From Acanthaster planci (Eukaryota; Echinodermata; Asteroidea; Valvatida; Acanthasteridae): DNA of 64,000 nt. Shown one piece after another: positions 23,301-33,948 of this stretch; positions within the stretch are counted from its first letter, which is position 1; every line of letters starts with the position of its first letter. The stretch covers positions 1,394,574 through 1,458,573 of the forward strand of contig NW_019091379.1 in the NCBI RefSeq assembly GCF_001949145.1, written 5' to 3'. Under the pieces are notes generated by a model. That model was not told where the DNA came from, ran no database searches, and saw nothing but the letters and a program-made list of their open reading frames with translations. The position numbers and the translations under genes were made by a program.

Positions 23301-26300
23301 GACTCCTGCATAAACCTGTGGAATAAACCGTTTACAGTAAATGTATCATTTTTTGATTGCCGCGAATTTCGCGGGGGGGGGAGTTCGTGGTCATACAGAC
23401 TTTACAATGGTTCAGCCCTCAGGTGTCGGATCTAGCTTTGGTTTTTGTAAAAATTGGGGAAAAAATGTTCATTTTAAAAGGAGATAAATTCTGATATGAT
23501 GTAGACAGGGGAATATGCTGCTTTGATTCTCATTATACACTAGTTGTTTCCATTTAGATGAAGTTATAAAGCGGGTTTCTTGCAACGATCACTCTGTCCC
23601 TAGTTCCTCCAACAAAATGTGAAGTATGACAAGGGACGATTCCTTATTCACATTGTCCAAACGCAGATACTCATTTGGCCACTCGGGAAAAACTTACAAC
23701 GGGGGGATGAAGAAAGGCAAGGTCGGTAGTGAGATAATCAAACAGAGGGTCCGCCATTCCCGGACGTACATTGCGGCCGTTGCGAGGAAGAAATATCCGA
23801 ACGCGTACAGAATGCTCACTGCCATGGTTACCGCTGTTCGCCATGACCCTCCAGTAAACTCGACGACTTTTGGTAAAACAGGAAAAACAAAGTGTGTAGA
23901 AACCAAATAGGGGACGGACCTTTTCAGTTTATTAATTCTGTTTTTTTTTTTTAAATTCCAGGATGGCTGGGCATTTTGCTTTCAAATTTCCCTGTTTGAA
24001 GATGAAACAATGAAACTATGAAGACATGTTGAACAAGATAGATGCAATACTGGGATGCAAGTTCACGTGAATTCAAAACATTGGAGCCTCTATTTGAGAG
24101 GTGAGCCATATACTGTCTTCTTTCAGACAAAAATATGTTTCAAGATAACAGGTACGGCTTTTGATGTGAATGGTTATTGAAAAAGTAAGTAGTTAATGCC
24201 TATCTCATTTTCCTGCGGATTTTATAAGGCCAAACCTTCATAGAGGCATCAGCCTCTCCATGTGAAATTAACATCGTGTGTCTCTTTCCATAGCAAAAGA
24301 CATGGATGAACCAAAACAAACACCTGCTTTCCTGCTTTCAGAAGAGTAGAAAATACACAAGACATTTTCGACTGTTTGGGGGCTTTTTCCCGGAAGGGAG
24401 AGAGGACTCGAATAGAGCGACATTAGACTACCAGGTACCGCTTTTATGAAGAGGGAAATACGGCGATACCTACGACCAAAACCTAGCTATATATGCACTA
24501 CTGAAGTCTTCTATCCCTGGGTTGGGGCGCATTTTGGCGACCAGAACCACGAAATTGTTTCAGCTTTGATAATTAGTAAGGTGTTTTCTCGAGAGCAGCA
24601 ATGAAACATGTGGAATATTGAGTGAAAATGATGTTCATCAACAATGTTGTTTGCTTAACACATTTCTCTCTTAGATGACGTAACCGTTTCTGGTTCTTCA
24701 TTTTTGTGTGCCACCCTTAACGTGTTCCTGGTTACATTGCTTTGACGTCACTAACATAGATAAGACTTGAAGCTTTACAAGCTGGAGACAGACTAAAGAG
24801 AGGGCTTGCGGTAACATCATGTGAATAGATCTCTTTTGAAAGGGGTATGGTTCTGATAAGAACCTTTGATTGTTTATACTTGATGTTCAGACCAGTGTAC
24901 TCTGGTTGCCCTGGTTGAAACGTCGAGTACACACTCAACGATTCTTATCAGAGCCATATACCTCTTTCAAAAGAGATCTGTCCACTTGGTGTTACCGCAA
25001 GCCCTCTCTTTAGTTCGTCACAAACATTTTCGGGGGAGGAGTCACCAAAACACGCCCCGGGACACGGGTCCTTGTTTGTGGGATGGAGAGGTCAATATTG
25101 CTTGGTGCATTAAAACAAAACATTACAAAACTTTGGTAAGCAATAAATGCAAACATATTACCCAGCACAAACACGGGAATGTAGAAACCCATGTTACCAA
25201 AACCAGCGAAGAAACGGGCAGCTATGTACATGTAGATATTCACGGAGAACGCTGTGACAATTGAGCCAGCGGCGAGGAAAAAAAGTCCAAAGAAGACTAC
25301 TTTCTTTCGACCAATCCTACAAAAAAAGAGTGAGAGAATTATTTCAGACATATGGCTGAGCCTTCGGAAGGATTACCTCGTTTGTCCTTTGCAAACTTGG
25401 TGATGTGGGGCAAAGTTTCACACACTCATCCTGTCCTGTCATGGCGCGCCTTTTCACTTTAAGTCTGAATTTTAAGTCTCTTTTTTTTCTGTCCAATATT
25501 TTATAAGGAACGTCTTGGAAGATATTAAACTATTCTGTATGAGCTTACCAGTCAGACAGGGAGCCGCAGACGAATGATCCCACCAAAAAACCCAGGAAGT
25601 ACATAGACTGAGCGAGGCTGGGAAGATTTCTCTTGTCACACACCAGGTCAAACTGCCAGGGAAATCAAAAATGAGGACCAACTTACACATTTGGTCAAGC
25701 AGTAACGTTATTTCATGCAGAGATAGCAAGTTCTCTCAGAGAAGCGATCATGTCATGTATGACGCCATGGACTGACTGGGAGACTGTCGGACGAAGGGTG
25801 GGCGTGCCTTGGAATTCTCCGATGGAGAGCCATTGGTATGGTCAAAAGTCAGTATTGAAGCAAATCATTTGCATCTTTTAGCTTTTCTTGAAGCATTGCG
25901 GGTCAAATTGGAGGGCGCTATTTGAAGTGAGTAAATGTGAGAGCAAATACAAAATGATTTTACCCAAACCAAGTAGCACCCTCTGGTTGCATCCCCCCAG
26001 AAACTCAAAAAGGATGGTTGAAAAAGGTCCTCACACCAGCTCCGCAAGATAAAAATGAAGATTAACTTTTGCGTCTTCCTTAGTGTTTAATTCAAGTGGG
26101 AGCCAATCTGGCACATACTTGCATACCTAAAAAGGTAAAATGATATGAATTTAAAATGCAAAATTAGCTGCACAGGAGACGTCAGTGATAAACTTCAAAA
26201 ACAATGAGGACTGCCTGCACACACAGGCAAGTTTGTACTGAACCCAATCCCTCCTCAGTTAAAAAGACCCTACGCGTCTTGTCAATGGGCATGGACGTCG

Positions 26301-28539
26301 CAGGAGGGCACGAGAAGGTACTGTCCTGCCCCTCCCCCTCGCCTAAGGGGGAGGGAACACAAAGGGAAACAAAAGACTAGAGGTCGTAAGTCTGTCTCAT
26401 GGACAGAACACATGGTTTTTGCACGTTTATAATCTCTTTGAAGGGTGTTTATTTCCGCTGAAAACATAGAGTAAAATATCAATAATAAGATTTTCCCACA
26501 AATGTCAGATCATGTCAATTTCTAACTATAACTTTCCCCTTTCTAGCTACCCCAAGGTTTTTATCAAGTCTTACATGTACTTCAGAAGATGTAGTGCAGG
26601 ATTCACGTCTACTGCAACGTGACTTGTCATCCAGTGACGTCATCGTCACATCACCTCGTCACAATCAATTCTAGCTGCCTGCAAGGTTTCAACCCAAACC
26701 ATCTACTTCAAGAGATACAGTGCTTTGAAGGTTTAATGCCACGTGGCTTGTCATTTGATGACGCCAATACCACATCATGTCACTTTTCCACATCCCTGTT
26801 TAGATACGTAGAGGGTTCCATCCCAATCAGGCATGTAATTTAAGAGTTATAGTGCTTTCAAGGATGCACCTTTAAGGTGGCATGATTTGTTAAATGATGT
26901 CACCGTCACTTCATGTCACTTTCTTTTCTGGTAACCTGAAAGTTCGCAACCCAATCCGACATTTACCTCACAAGACATGGCGAATTGTAGATTATATTTT
27001 AAATGTCATGCCACGTGACACGTGATGACGTCACAGTGACTGTTTTCTGACACCCTTCCTAGCCAATAGACTATGCACATAATATGAAGTCAGATCGATG
27101 AAAGTGCTTCAGTCTATCATAATAGACCAACGTTCATGCACAAAACCTACATACTTTAAATTAATGTCACGTGATTTACGTTTGAATTGCAATTTCTTTT
27201 CAATGTATGACTTGAATTTTTTTACATTTGGGTATATTTGTAATCGAAATAGGCAAACTTTCCTCTGACTTTTCTTTAACCCTCACAGTAATTCTCAGCC
27301 AGAGTTGAGAACCACTCGGTCACTGAGATTGATGACGGTGTGTAGTGGAAAAACGCGTACAAACTTAAAGAGAAAACCTGCAAGTTTAATCTCATGTCAC
27401 ATGACCCCTGATGATGAATTTGTCCTGAAACTAAGAGTGTGCACCTCAACAAGGTCAGTCAGATTGGCAAGAGTGCCGAAGTCTAACTGATGAAAAACTT
27501 GTGCAAAAACAAGAGGGAAAAGGTAATATTAAAAAATCAATAACAGATTATGTAATGATGTCATCATGTCATGATTTTGCATTTTTTTGTATCAAGGTTA
27601 GCTGTAACTTTGATGAAAACTGGAGATTGCTAAGTTACCTAAATGATGCCTTGACGACGTGTACAAATTCAAAGGGCTAGAATACATATCGAAAAATCAT
27701 TAATTAATCAATTGATGACGTCACCATGGTATCATTGTTTCAGGACCATCCATGCATAAGGGTCGTTCATTCGTGTAAATTTTGTTGAATATACAATATT
27801 GCAAAAGTGACCAAAGTGTCACCTTGAAAAACTGTGCACAAAGTGAACGGCCTTTGGGGAAAAATTCTTAATACGGAAAACAAGGCGAATAAAACGTAAT
27901 GGCTTTTACGCAAAGTTACTCAAAAGCCAAAAAAGGAAGAGGACATGGTATTCATCACCCTCTCTGCCTGCTACTGTTGAATGCCCCCCCTCCCCTCGAC
28001 TAGAAAAAAAGGCAAAGCCCCCTTTTTGGTGATGTCGTTGAGACATTGCATAAAGCCGTATAAAATTCATTGCTTTTTGTACGTTTCACGGTCGCTCTAC
28101 TCGCGATATCAAGTCAGCTTACATCGGAGATGATTGTGGTCTTATACTGCGAAGTGTCGTATCCCCAACCATCCTCACACAGCACCGTATCGTTTGTGAA
28201 GTTTGCATCTTGGCTGAGTGACTCGTAGGGATCAAACTCATACCCAGGTGGTAGATCCCATTGCTTACAGTTGGAGTGAGGATACTTGCTGTTCTCGTTC
28301 TCAGGTGGTGGTAGGAGAATGGACTTTTTGACATCTGTACAATTGGCTTGGAACTCTACCCAAATGGAACAGTTCTCCGCTGGCAGAACCTGACACCAGT
28401 GGTCGGTTTCAGCTGCGAAAAACATATCACCGAATGTGATCATGCAGCCCACCATACAGAGAAGGCCAGTGTATAAGGCCACAAACAACTGATAGCGACC
28501 AAAATTTCCCACAAGGGGAATAACTTCCTCGAGTTTCAT
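17318..28539 (-). CDS. SLC22-family organic ion transporter, paralogue A
   Basis: Ten exons, minus strand: 28123-28539, 25549-25652, 25162-25316, 23698-23866, 23174-23315, 19746-19837, 19334-19542, 18542-18650, 18107-18316, 17318-17450. They sum to 1740 bp (579 residues), with all junctions GT/AG and in phase. Seen: N-terminal [20 protein letters not shown]; a large Cys- and Asn-glycosylation-rich loop after helix 1; the major-facilitator motif GSLSDW|IGRKK across exons 2-3; [13 protein letters not shown] before exon 9; and the SLC22 signature [14 protein letters not shown]. Length and 12-helix layout fit the organic cation/carnitine transporter group. Expected role: plasma-membrane uptake or exchange of organic cations, zwitterions or anions; the substrate cannot be read from sequence. 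It is the most diverged of the three copies, with its own tail ([11 protein letters not shown]...). Introns hold an inverted-repeat element, a Penelope fragment and a tandem array. A Polinton-like element lies about 250 bp upstream of the ATG. Confidence 0.9.
20986..21700 (-). pseudogene. Penelope-like retroelement, C-terminal GIY-YIG endonuclease fragment
   Basis: The frame starting at 21789 is open to 20986. From about residue 60 it matches the end of Penelope-like polyproteins: a linker with [15 protein letters not shown], the CX2C-type segment [12 protein letters not shown], then the GIY-YIG core ([27 protein letters not shown]) and the tail [18 protein letters not shown]. The reverse-transcriptase part is missing, so this is a 5'-truncated copy. 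It lies in intron 5 of gene A on the same strand as the gene. Confidence 0.8.
21683..21795. repeat. Hairpin with internally duplicated arm
   Basis: CCCGAGGTGATCCATGGAG occurs twice in direct orientation (21683, 21717) and once inverted (21777-21795), separated by GAGGCAAAGCCGAGGAGGG. A transcript could fold into a long hairpin. It adjoins the 5' end of the Penelope-like fragment. Confidence 0.65.
21838..22165. repeat. Miniature inverted-repeat element (TTTATAACACCTC ends)
   Basis: Left end TTTTATAACACCTCCCCACA and right end, read inward, TTTATAACACCTCACCCATA are inverted repeats. A related single end (GTATAATAACACCTCTCGC) occurs near 19980. Confidence 0.55.
24793..25013. repeat. Inverted repeat with about 70 bp arms
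   Basis: The left arm AAAGAGAGGGCTTGCGGTAA ... TCTCTTTTGAAAG and the right arm, its reverse complement, CTTTCAAAAGAGATCTG ... TTACCGCAAGCCCTCTCTTT are nearly identical. It lies in intron 3 of gene A, ending about 150 bp from the donor of exon 3. Confidence 0.7.
26530..27760. repeat. Degenerate tandem array, about 125 bp unit, in intron 1 of gene A
   Basis: A pattern recurs roughly every 120-135 bp: a CTAGCTACC-like word, GGTTTCAACCCAATCAGACA, a TACTTCAAGAGATA/TAGTGCTTTGAAGG segment, then CACGTGAC and TGATGACGTCACCGTCACAT. At least four units are clear between 26540 and 27040. Later ones are more decayed, with TGATGACGTCAC still visible at 27714. Confidence 0.6.
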
Positions 28540-28787
28540 TCTGGAGGAACTTGACTAGGCCCACCTGTAAGTCGGTCACACTGTCAGTCTTTACTAAACA
28601 CAGCAAGACTACATAATACAAAGCGCAGCAGCGCGCAACAGCCATAGGCCTGTAGAAATAAAATTGCCCCAATTCTCGTTCAGCGATCTAAAGCAAATAT
28701 TGACAGATCGAGTAATCCATGTTCAAAGTCCCAATCCAACATATTGAAGTCTTATATTACAAAGCGTTTATATTTCACAAATAGGAC

Positions 28788-28991
28788 AGTAGTAGGGATC
28801 GGAGAGTTCTAGCTAGCGCACTTCCCCTTTCACTTCCCCTTTCACTTCCTTTCGCCCTCTTTCACCACCAGCGCCGGGGATTCCCATTTCACTTACCTTG
28901 ACCTTTTGACCCCGGCGTAAACAACTTGTGACAGATCGCATAAACAACCTAACCTGTGCCTCTCAAACAAAAAAAGGGACTTCCCCTCGCT
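28788..28991 (+). repeat. Left terminal inverted repeat of the Polinton-like element
   Basis: Begins AGTAGTAGGGATCGGAGAGT and continues through CCTTGACCTTTTGACCCCGG and CATAAACAACCTAACC to CTTCCCCTCGCT. It is shorter than the right copy mainly by small deletions. Confidence 0.75.
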
Positions 28992-29779
28992 TTTCCAGCC
29001 TGAACTCGTGACTTCTACTTAAAGCGTGGCTCTGTTCAAAGCAAAATGCGCTATGTTTACAACAAATAAACGGACTATATAAAAAATCAAAATATATAAA
29101 TGTAGCAAAAAGCTAGCTATGATCGCTATTTCAGCAATAGTTCCGGTGAGGGAAATAATAGGGTTCACGCAACACCTTTTTTGGCCTTCCACCATCTTCC
29201 TTTGTTTTATTGCCTTCATCCACCACCAATCTCGCGCGCTGTCCCTTAAGTTCACCCGCCCAAAGTCCCACAATCTTTTTCCTCGTCCGCTTCGCTTCAC
29301 TGCGTGCAATGACCCTGTGACCCCTGGCAGCCTGCCTAAATACACGTACACAGTTATTTTCAGACTTTGCCCGGACAGGTGAGCGCCGCCATATGCACAT
29401 ATGTATATTTATACACACACAAAAAGCAATTCCCCTACACACTTTCCTCCTTTGTCGATCTCTCACCCGGAGATCGAACGTAATTTATCCATAATACGGG
29501 CTCATTTATCGATATTACAATGCAATAAGCGAGAAAATATAGCGACCATGCAGCGGTGCACACTTTGGCCTTTCTTTCTTTGAGAAATGTAATCCTTAAC
29601 TTTTATGAAACACTGGAGTGGTGATCAATCTCAAGGCCCATTACACAAAATCTTACAAACGTATGTACAACCCAAATAGATATTCGACAACGTCTCAAGT
29701 AACTTTAAGTACAACATTTCCATTACTTTTTTTTGTCTTTAAACGAGCGAACAGTTAGCTTTGTTATAAACACTTCATG

Positions 29780-30378
29780 TGAAATTCCTTTTACCACAAG
29801 CGAGCCTGGAAAAATCCAACAAGTCGCCGAAGGGTCCTCCTATACTAGTGCTCTCCGCATCGATTCATATGCACGCCATCCAAATTGTATCTCGGGTGTT
29901 TCAACCCTTTATGGTTCCAGAGCCACCAGCCATCCTCTACGAATGTACTCTCCTCAATCAATAGGTTTAACTCCGTGGCCCGTCTATTGAATGTTTACAG
30001 GTCAACCTGATGGCGTCGCATGCCCCCAGTACGAGGCAGTACTGGCAAGAACACAACCGCTTCGGGTTTAATACAATTTCCTGCCAACTGCTCAACAAAC
30101 CGACACAACTTTTGATGGACGACTCTTGCACAATTCTCTCGGGAGCAAAGATCATTTGTCCCAAGATCAATTATCAATACTCTTGGATTAATCCTCCGAA
30201 GTTGGCCATAATACAAACCCACATTCGCTTTGATCCGGAAAAGGGATAAGCCACTTTCCCCCAAACAGTGAACAGACACCACGATGTTGTGGAATTCAAA
30301 TTCAAGCACAGATCGATTTGGGTTTTCGAGTCGTCGCACAAAGCTATGTCCAAACAAAACGAAGGCCATCTTGTACAA
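29780..30378 (-). pseudogene. SGNH/GDSL-hydrolase-like frame of a retroelement (two stops)
   Basis: The open part starts MYKMAFVLFGHSFVRRL, where GHS is the nucleophile block I of SGNH hydrolases, and contains the Gly/Asn block LIIDLGTNDLC. After a TAA near 30000 the same frame goes on (FNRRATELNLLIEES) to LDGVHMNRCGEH, which has the catalytic Asp-x-x-His pair, then a TAG. All three catalytic blocks are therefore present in one frame broken by two stops. SGNH esterase-like domains are known from several retroelement groups. It lies downstream of the gypsy integrase on the same strand, so it may be a third frame of that element. Confidence 0.6.
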
Positions 30379-30712
30379 CGGATGAAAGATAGGTTTTCTA
30401 CCTAACTCTTAATTAACTAAACACAATCTGAGTAGCTATCAACCACTTCGTTTGGCATGGTATATGTACACTTTTCTTCAGGCGTCAAGATCGTTTTCCT
30501 TAGGAACTGGATTCCCCAAGACTTCCAAGAGATCCAATGCTGACGACTTGATCCGTAGCCTTGTTACCTAGCGAAGGCAACATTAACAAAATCAACAAAC
30601 TTGCAAATGCCCTGGGTGGAACCAAACGGCAAGGGCTTCCCTACTGAAAACTGGATTTCCCAAGTCTTTCCAACCAGGGAAAACCTTAGCCATTTGTAAG
30701 CCACCCAGACTA

Positions 30713-32450
30713 TTACTTATTTACAGAACGAGGCAGATGATACGGATTGGTACGGACACCTTTGGTGTTCCGCGGGGACTGGTACGGTTGCTCCCCTACT
30801 TTGGCGGTACTATCTCTCCCATCTTTGGCATCAGCAAGCTGTCCTAAATCTAGCCCTGGTGTGAAGTCTTTCTCGGACTCTGAGCTACTACCCGAAGCTA
30901 TCCTTCCATCCGATAACTCAGATGGGTGTAGCCTAAGGAGTTTCCGATTTACGGTTCTTTCCGTGCCCCCTTGAGAAGGTCCGATGCGATACACGTCTCC
31001 CTCAGGATTTACCCAGGTAACAATGAAAGTCCCGCCATGATACGCGTTGCTTAATTTGTGCCTCCCCCTACAATCTAACTTTCTCAACAGCACTCTTGCT
31101 CCAAGCTTAAAGTATTCACACATTTTTCCTTTTAGATCATGAAGGGTTTTGTTACGCGCAGCACGACTCTCCGTTTTCTCTCTAACTACATTCCCTGCAC
31201 GTTCAAGTAGTTCTGACTGTACCCTCTAACGAAATCCTGATCCCAAGTAGAATCTGTACGCCCAAAGATCTGGTCTAACGGGATGAGCGGTTCTCGCCCG
31301 AACATGGGCGTGTACGGGGCAGTCCCCGTTGTACTGTGAGGGGTAGTATTGTACACGAACACGAAGTGCGCCAACATATCAGGCCACTTGTGTCGGCTGC
31401 GCTCATCTATTGACTTAATCAATCCAAACAGAGTACGATTAAACCTCTCTGCCTTGGCATTTCCCTCCGGATGATAAGGAGTCGTTTGTGATTTTCTGAT
31501 TCCATACAAGGTACACAACTCCTGGATCACGCTGCCTTCAAAATTTCGCCCTTGATCGCTGTGCAAGCGCGACGGGATGCCAAATTTCGTGAACCAATGA
31601 TCGCGTAGGACACGGGCCACTGTTACAGCATGCTGATCTTTGCATGGTACCGCTTGCGAGAATTTCGTGAACACGTCAGTAAGGACCAACAAATCTTCAT
31701 ATCCCCCACTTCCTCTGTCTACCTTGACAAAGTCAATAGCAAGTACCTCTAACGGTCGAAAAGCCATTAGATGTCGCATCGGAGTTCTTGGTTGCGGCTG
31801 AGCCGCCTTAGCGGTTATGCATTGTTGGCAATTAGCAATATGCTGTCGTACGGTGGCGGTCATACGTGCCAGTACACGCGCCTCCTAAGAAGTGAACACA
31901 TGCGATATACTCCTTGGTGCCCCCATCCAATGTGGCTACCCTGAACAGCTCTTGGTTGGAGAACCTTTGGCAAAAGGATCTGAAAAACGTCTCCGTGCAA
32001 TTGGTCTTTCACCTTTCTATGCAGGACACCGTCACGGACAACATATCGTGGCCACTGCCAGAGCTTCAGGTCTCGCGTACCGCGCTTACCATTGGATTCT
32101 ACTTCACCCGGAACTGCATTTTGCTCTCAGTGCTCCCACAGGAACCCGATGTCTGGGTCTTCCCTTTGCAATGCTGCTAATTGCTCTGCCAACCACGAAG
32201 GGAATAGCCCAGGGGGCTCACCGTTAGACTGTGCCTCCGTAGCCAGTCGCATTTGACTGATACTGTTTACCTCGGTGGGCAATGGAATAGTGCTCGTTTG
32301 AGAGATCTGCCGTACCGCCCCCTCTTCTTCGGGGGAAAGACGCCCTGGGTAGCGGCTAAGGGTATCGGCACAGCGATTACTCCGGCCGGACCGGAATTTT
32401 ACTTCAAAGTCGAATGAGGCCAACTGGGCCACCCATCGCGTCTCAGTCAC
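30713..32450 (-). pseudogene. Ty3/gypsy pol fragment: RNase H end, integrase, GPY/F-like tail
   Basis: In minus-strand order: the end of an RNase H domain (TRWVAQLASFDFEVKFRSGR, CADTLSRYP) up to 32127; a frame-broken stretch to 31863; the integrase zinc-binding His/Cys piece (HIANCQQC); the DDE core with LAIDFVKVD, LHSDQGRNF and NAKAERFNRTL; then a second open piece (31123-30713) with GARVLLRKLDCRGR and VYRIGPSQGG, as in the C-terminal GPY/F module. At least two frame breaks are present. Reverse transcriptase, gag and long terminal repeats are not seen. The chromosomal context is the interior of the Polinton-like element. Confidence 0.8.
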
Positions 32451-32629
32451 CCTTTTAGATTCTGAGTGAACCTTAAAAGAAACGCCTGGAATCGAGTATA
32501 ACACGAAGTGAAACCAGTCCATGTTATAATAACCGGGAGATACCACGATGCTTCCTCTTTGACCCTCGGGTAATGGTTGAGATGAGCTTTGAGAATGAAG
32601 TCTATCGTATATAGGTTCCGTTAGCCCCG
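32451..32629 (-). pseudogene. Polinton-side coding remnant joined to gypsy RNase H
   Basis: The open frame that ends in gypsy RNase H starts with unrelated sequence: SIVVSPGYYNMDWF, then SIPGVSFKVHSESKR. The junction to gypsy falls at about 32450 (SESKRV/TETRW). The pattern of a glycine-tyrosine start followed by a short hydrophobic helix and a strand resembles minor capsid (penton-type) proteins of virus-like elements. That is a guess from the look of the sequence, not a firm match. Confidence 0.3.
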
Positions 32630-33247
32630 TCAAAAAAGTCTTTTAGTTAATTCTCTTCTAGGTCTCGTGGGTTGTCCGGGGGAGTTGGTTGTAGGGCGAG
32701 TTGGGGGACTCCCTTCATAAATTTCATCCAAGGCTTGTCTATGTCCCTCGAGCAGTGAAGCTGATTTGACTTTTTTATCGTCGATATCATAAGCTAAATG
32801 AGCTCGCGTTTCTAATGGTTGTCTTTGGTTTAACTGCTCTTCTAAAGTTGCGATTTCTTGGTTTAGCTGCTCAATTTCCTCAGCGATGATGCTGATTTCT
32901 TCTGCTAAAGTGCCTTTTTTATATGCTTGGATCAATCTGGTTTTAGCTGTTTTTACTAATTCTGAATTGGGAGATACTTCTGTTCTTTCCTCTGATGGAA
33001 TTCCCGGCGGTCGTTCGCCAAGTACCCCCGCGGGCCTACCGTCCAAGTTTGTATCCCACTCAATTTCAGTCGCGTTTGTTACGTTAAAATATCCAGCTTC
33101 AAACTGAATATTCTTTACTCGGAAGACTTTGTCGCCTTTGGTATTTTTAATGATATCTTTCAATTTAAACGTCTGCTCGCTCTCGGTTAAGTAAAACGTG
33201 TGAGTCTCCATTTTATTATATACGTTTTGAAAAATCTTGTTTAGCAA
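32630..33247 (-). CDS. Uncharacterised Polinton-like element protein with coiled coil
   Basis: A 205-residue frame. The first half has strand-like hydrophobic segments (METHTFYLTESEQTFKLKDI, FRVKNIQFEAGYFNVTNATE). Residues of about 115-155 form a charged heptad-like coiled coil (EEISIIAEEIEQLNQEIATL). The tail is Pro/Thr-rich and basic. The end at 32630 overlaps the next frame by a few bases, and that frame (GYYNMDW...) may originally have continued this protein. Base composition is more AT-rich than the host exons. It lies within the inverted repeats together with the frames at 33304-34701. Function unknown; a structural (capsid-associated) role is possible but unproven. Confidence 0.5.
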   Translation of the reverse strand: MLNKIFQNVYNKMETHTFYLTESEQTFKLKDIIKNTKGDKVFRVKNIQFEAGYFNVTNATEIEWDTNLDGRPAGVLGERPPGIPSEERTEVSPNSELVKTAKTRLIQAYKKGTLAEEISIIAEEIEQLNQEIATLEEQLNQRQPLETRAHLAYDIDDKKVKSASLLEGHRQALDEIYEGSPPTRPTTNSPGQPTRPRRELTKRLF

Positions 33248-33303
33248 TCTATACGTTTTTAGAAATCTCGTTTGGAGAGGTTTAATTTGTCAAAGGCGTT
33301 TTC

Positions 33304-33732
33304 TCAGTGCTTATCCGAAACTAGAAATAGATATTTTACGGCTTCTGTAGGTTCTTTTGTCACGTCTTGATAACGTACCGCGATTAAAGCCTTCAACGGT
33401 TTACCTCTAGAAATCTTGCCGTTTAAAACTCGGATTAACTTATATTCTATTTCGCCCGCTTCACCATTCTCCAATTGAACGCTAAACTCTTTTAAAGTTC
33501 TTCTCGATTTTGGTGGCGGCGGTTTTTTCCAAACGTGATGCTTGTAATATCTATCTCCCATGTCTACAGGGGTGTATGAGGAAACCCACCCAAAAATTAG
33601 ACCGCAATGTTTACACGCATATCTGTCGTCTATTTCTACTACGTAATGATCACACGTGTTTTCGGGTCTTGGAGGGGGAGTGGGCCATTTGGGTGACGAG
33701 CCGGTTACATGATAAATCTCTGCGTCCGTCAT
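33304..33732 (-). CDS. Uncharacterised Polinton-like element protein with a CX2C motif
   Basis: A 142-residue frame with its own ATG, starting MTDAEIYHVTGSSPKWPTPP. A proline-rich N-terminus is followed by CDHYVVEIDDRYACKHCGLI, a Cys...CX2C arrangement that could bind zinc with nearby histidines (YYKHHVW). A basic linker (KKPPPPKSRR) follows, then a strand-rich C-terminal domain (LKEFSVQLENGEAGEIEYKL). I do not recognise the family. The frame is intact and lies between the coiled-coil protein and a palindrome, all on the minus strand. Confidence 0.5.
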   Translation of the reverse strand: MTDAEIYHVTGSSPKWPTPPPRPENTCDHYVVEIDDRYACKHCGLIFGWVSSYTPVDMGDRYYKHHVWKKPPPPKSRRTLKEFSVQLENGEAGEIEYKLIRVLNGKISRGKPLKALIAVRYQDVTKEPTEAVKYLFLVSDKH

Positions 33733-33762
33733 TTTTTATTAATAGTAAGAAAAAAAATTAAC

Positions 33763-33788
33763 CTCAGTTATTCCGAGGAATAACTGAG
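33763..33788. repeat. Intergenic hairpin inside the Polinton-like element
   Basis: CTCAGTTATTCC / GAG-loop / GGAATAACTGAG is an almost perfect palindrome with 11-12 bp arms. It lies in an AT-rich gap between the frames at 33949 and 33732, about 30 bp before the ATG of the latter. It could end the upstream transcript or separate two viral-style genes. Confidence 0.5.
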
Positions 33789-33832
33789 ATCAATTGATTT
33801 TTTTAAGTTAATCATAAGTTAATTATTCAAAT

Positions 33833-33940
33833 TTAATTGATTTTTAATTTCACGGGAGATTCGGATTCAAATCCATATCCGCTAAACGCTTGCAACACCG
33901 ACTTATTTGAAAATATCCCGTCGTTTCTAATTTTTAACAT
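33833..33940 (-). CDS. Very short frame in the Polinton-like element (35 residues)
   Basis: ATG at 33940 leads to 35 codons (MLKIRNDGIFSNKSVLQAFS...) before TAA. It begins 9 bp after the stop of the frame at 33949-34188 and uses a different frame, so it might be the displaced end of that protein after a frameshift or a tiny gene. Weak evidence. Confidence 0.25.
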   Translation of the reverse strand: MLKIRNDGIFSNKSVLQAFSGYGFESESPVKLKIN

Positions 33941-33948
33941 TGCCACTG

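Noticed and set aside
30747-32227. Plus-strand frames opposite the gypsy pol (30747-30974, 31892-32227)
   Set aside because: Shadows of the minus-strand pol sequence with no motif of their own.
33733-33948. CRISPR-like or phage-like reading of the palindromes and repeats
   Set aside because: There is no regular repeat-spacer pattern anywhere, and the DNA is clearly from an animal genome.
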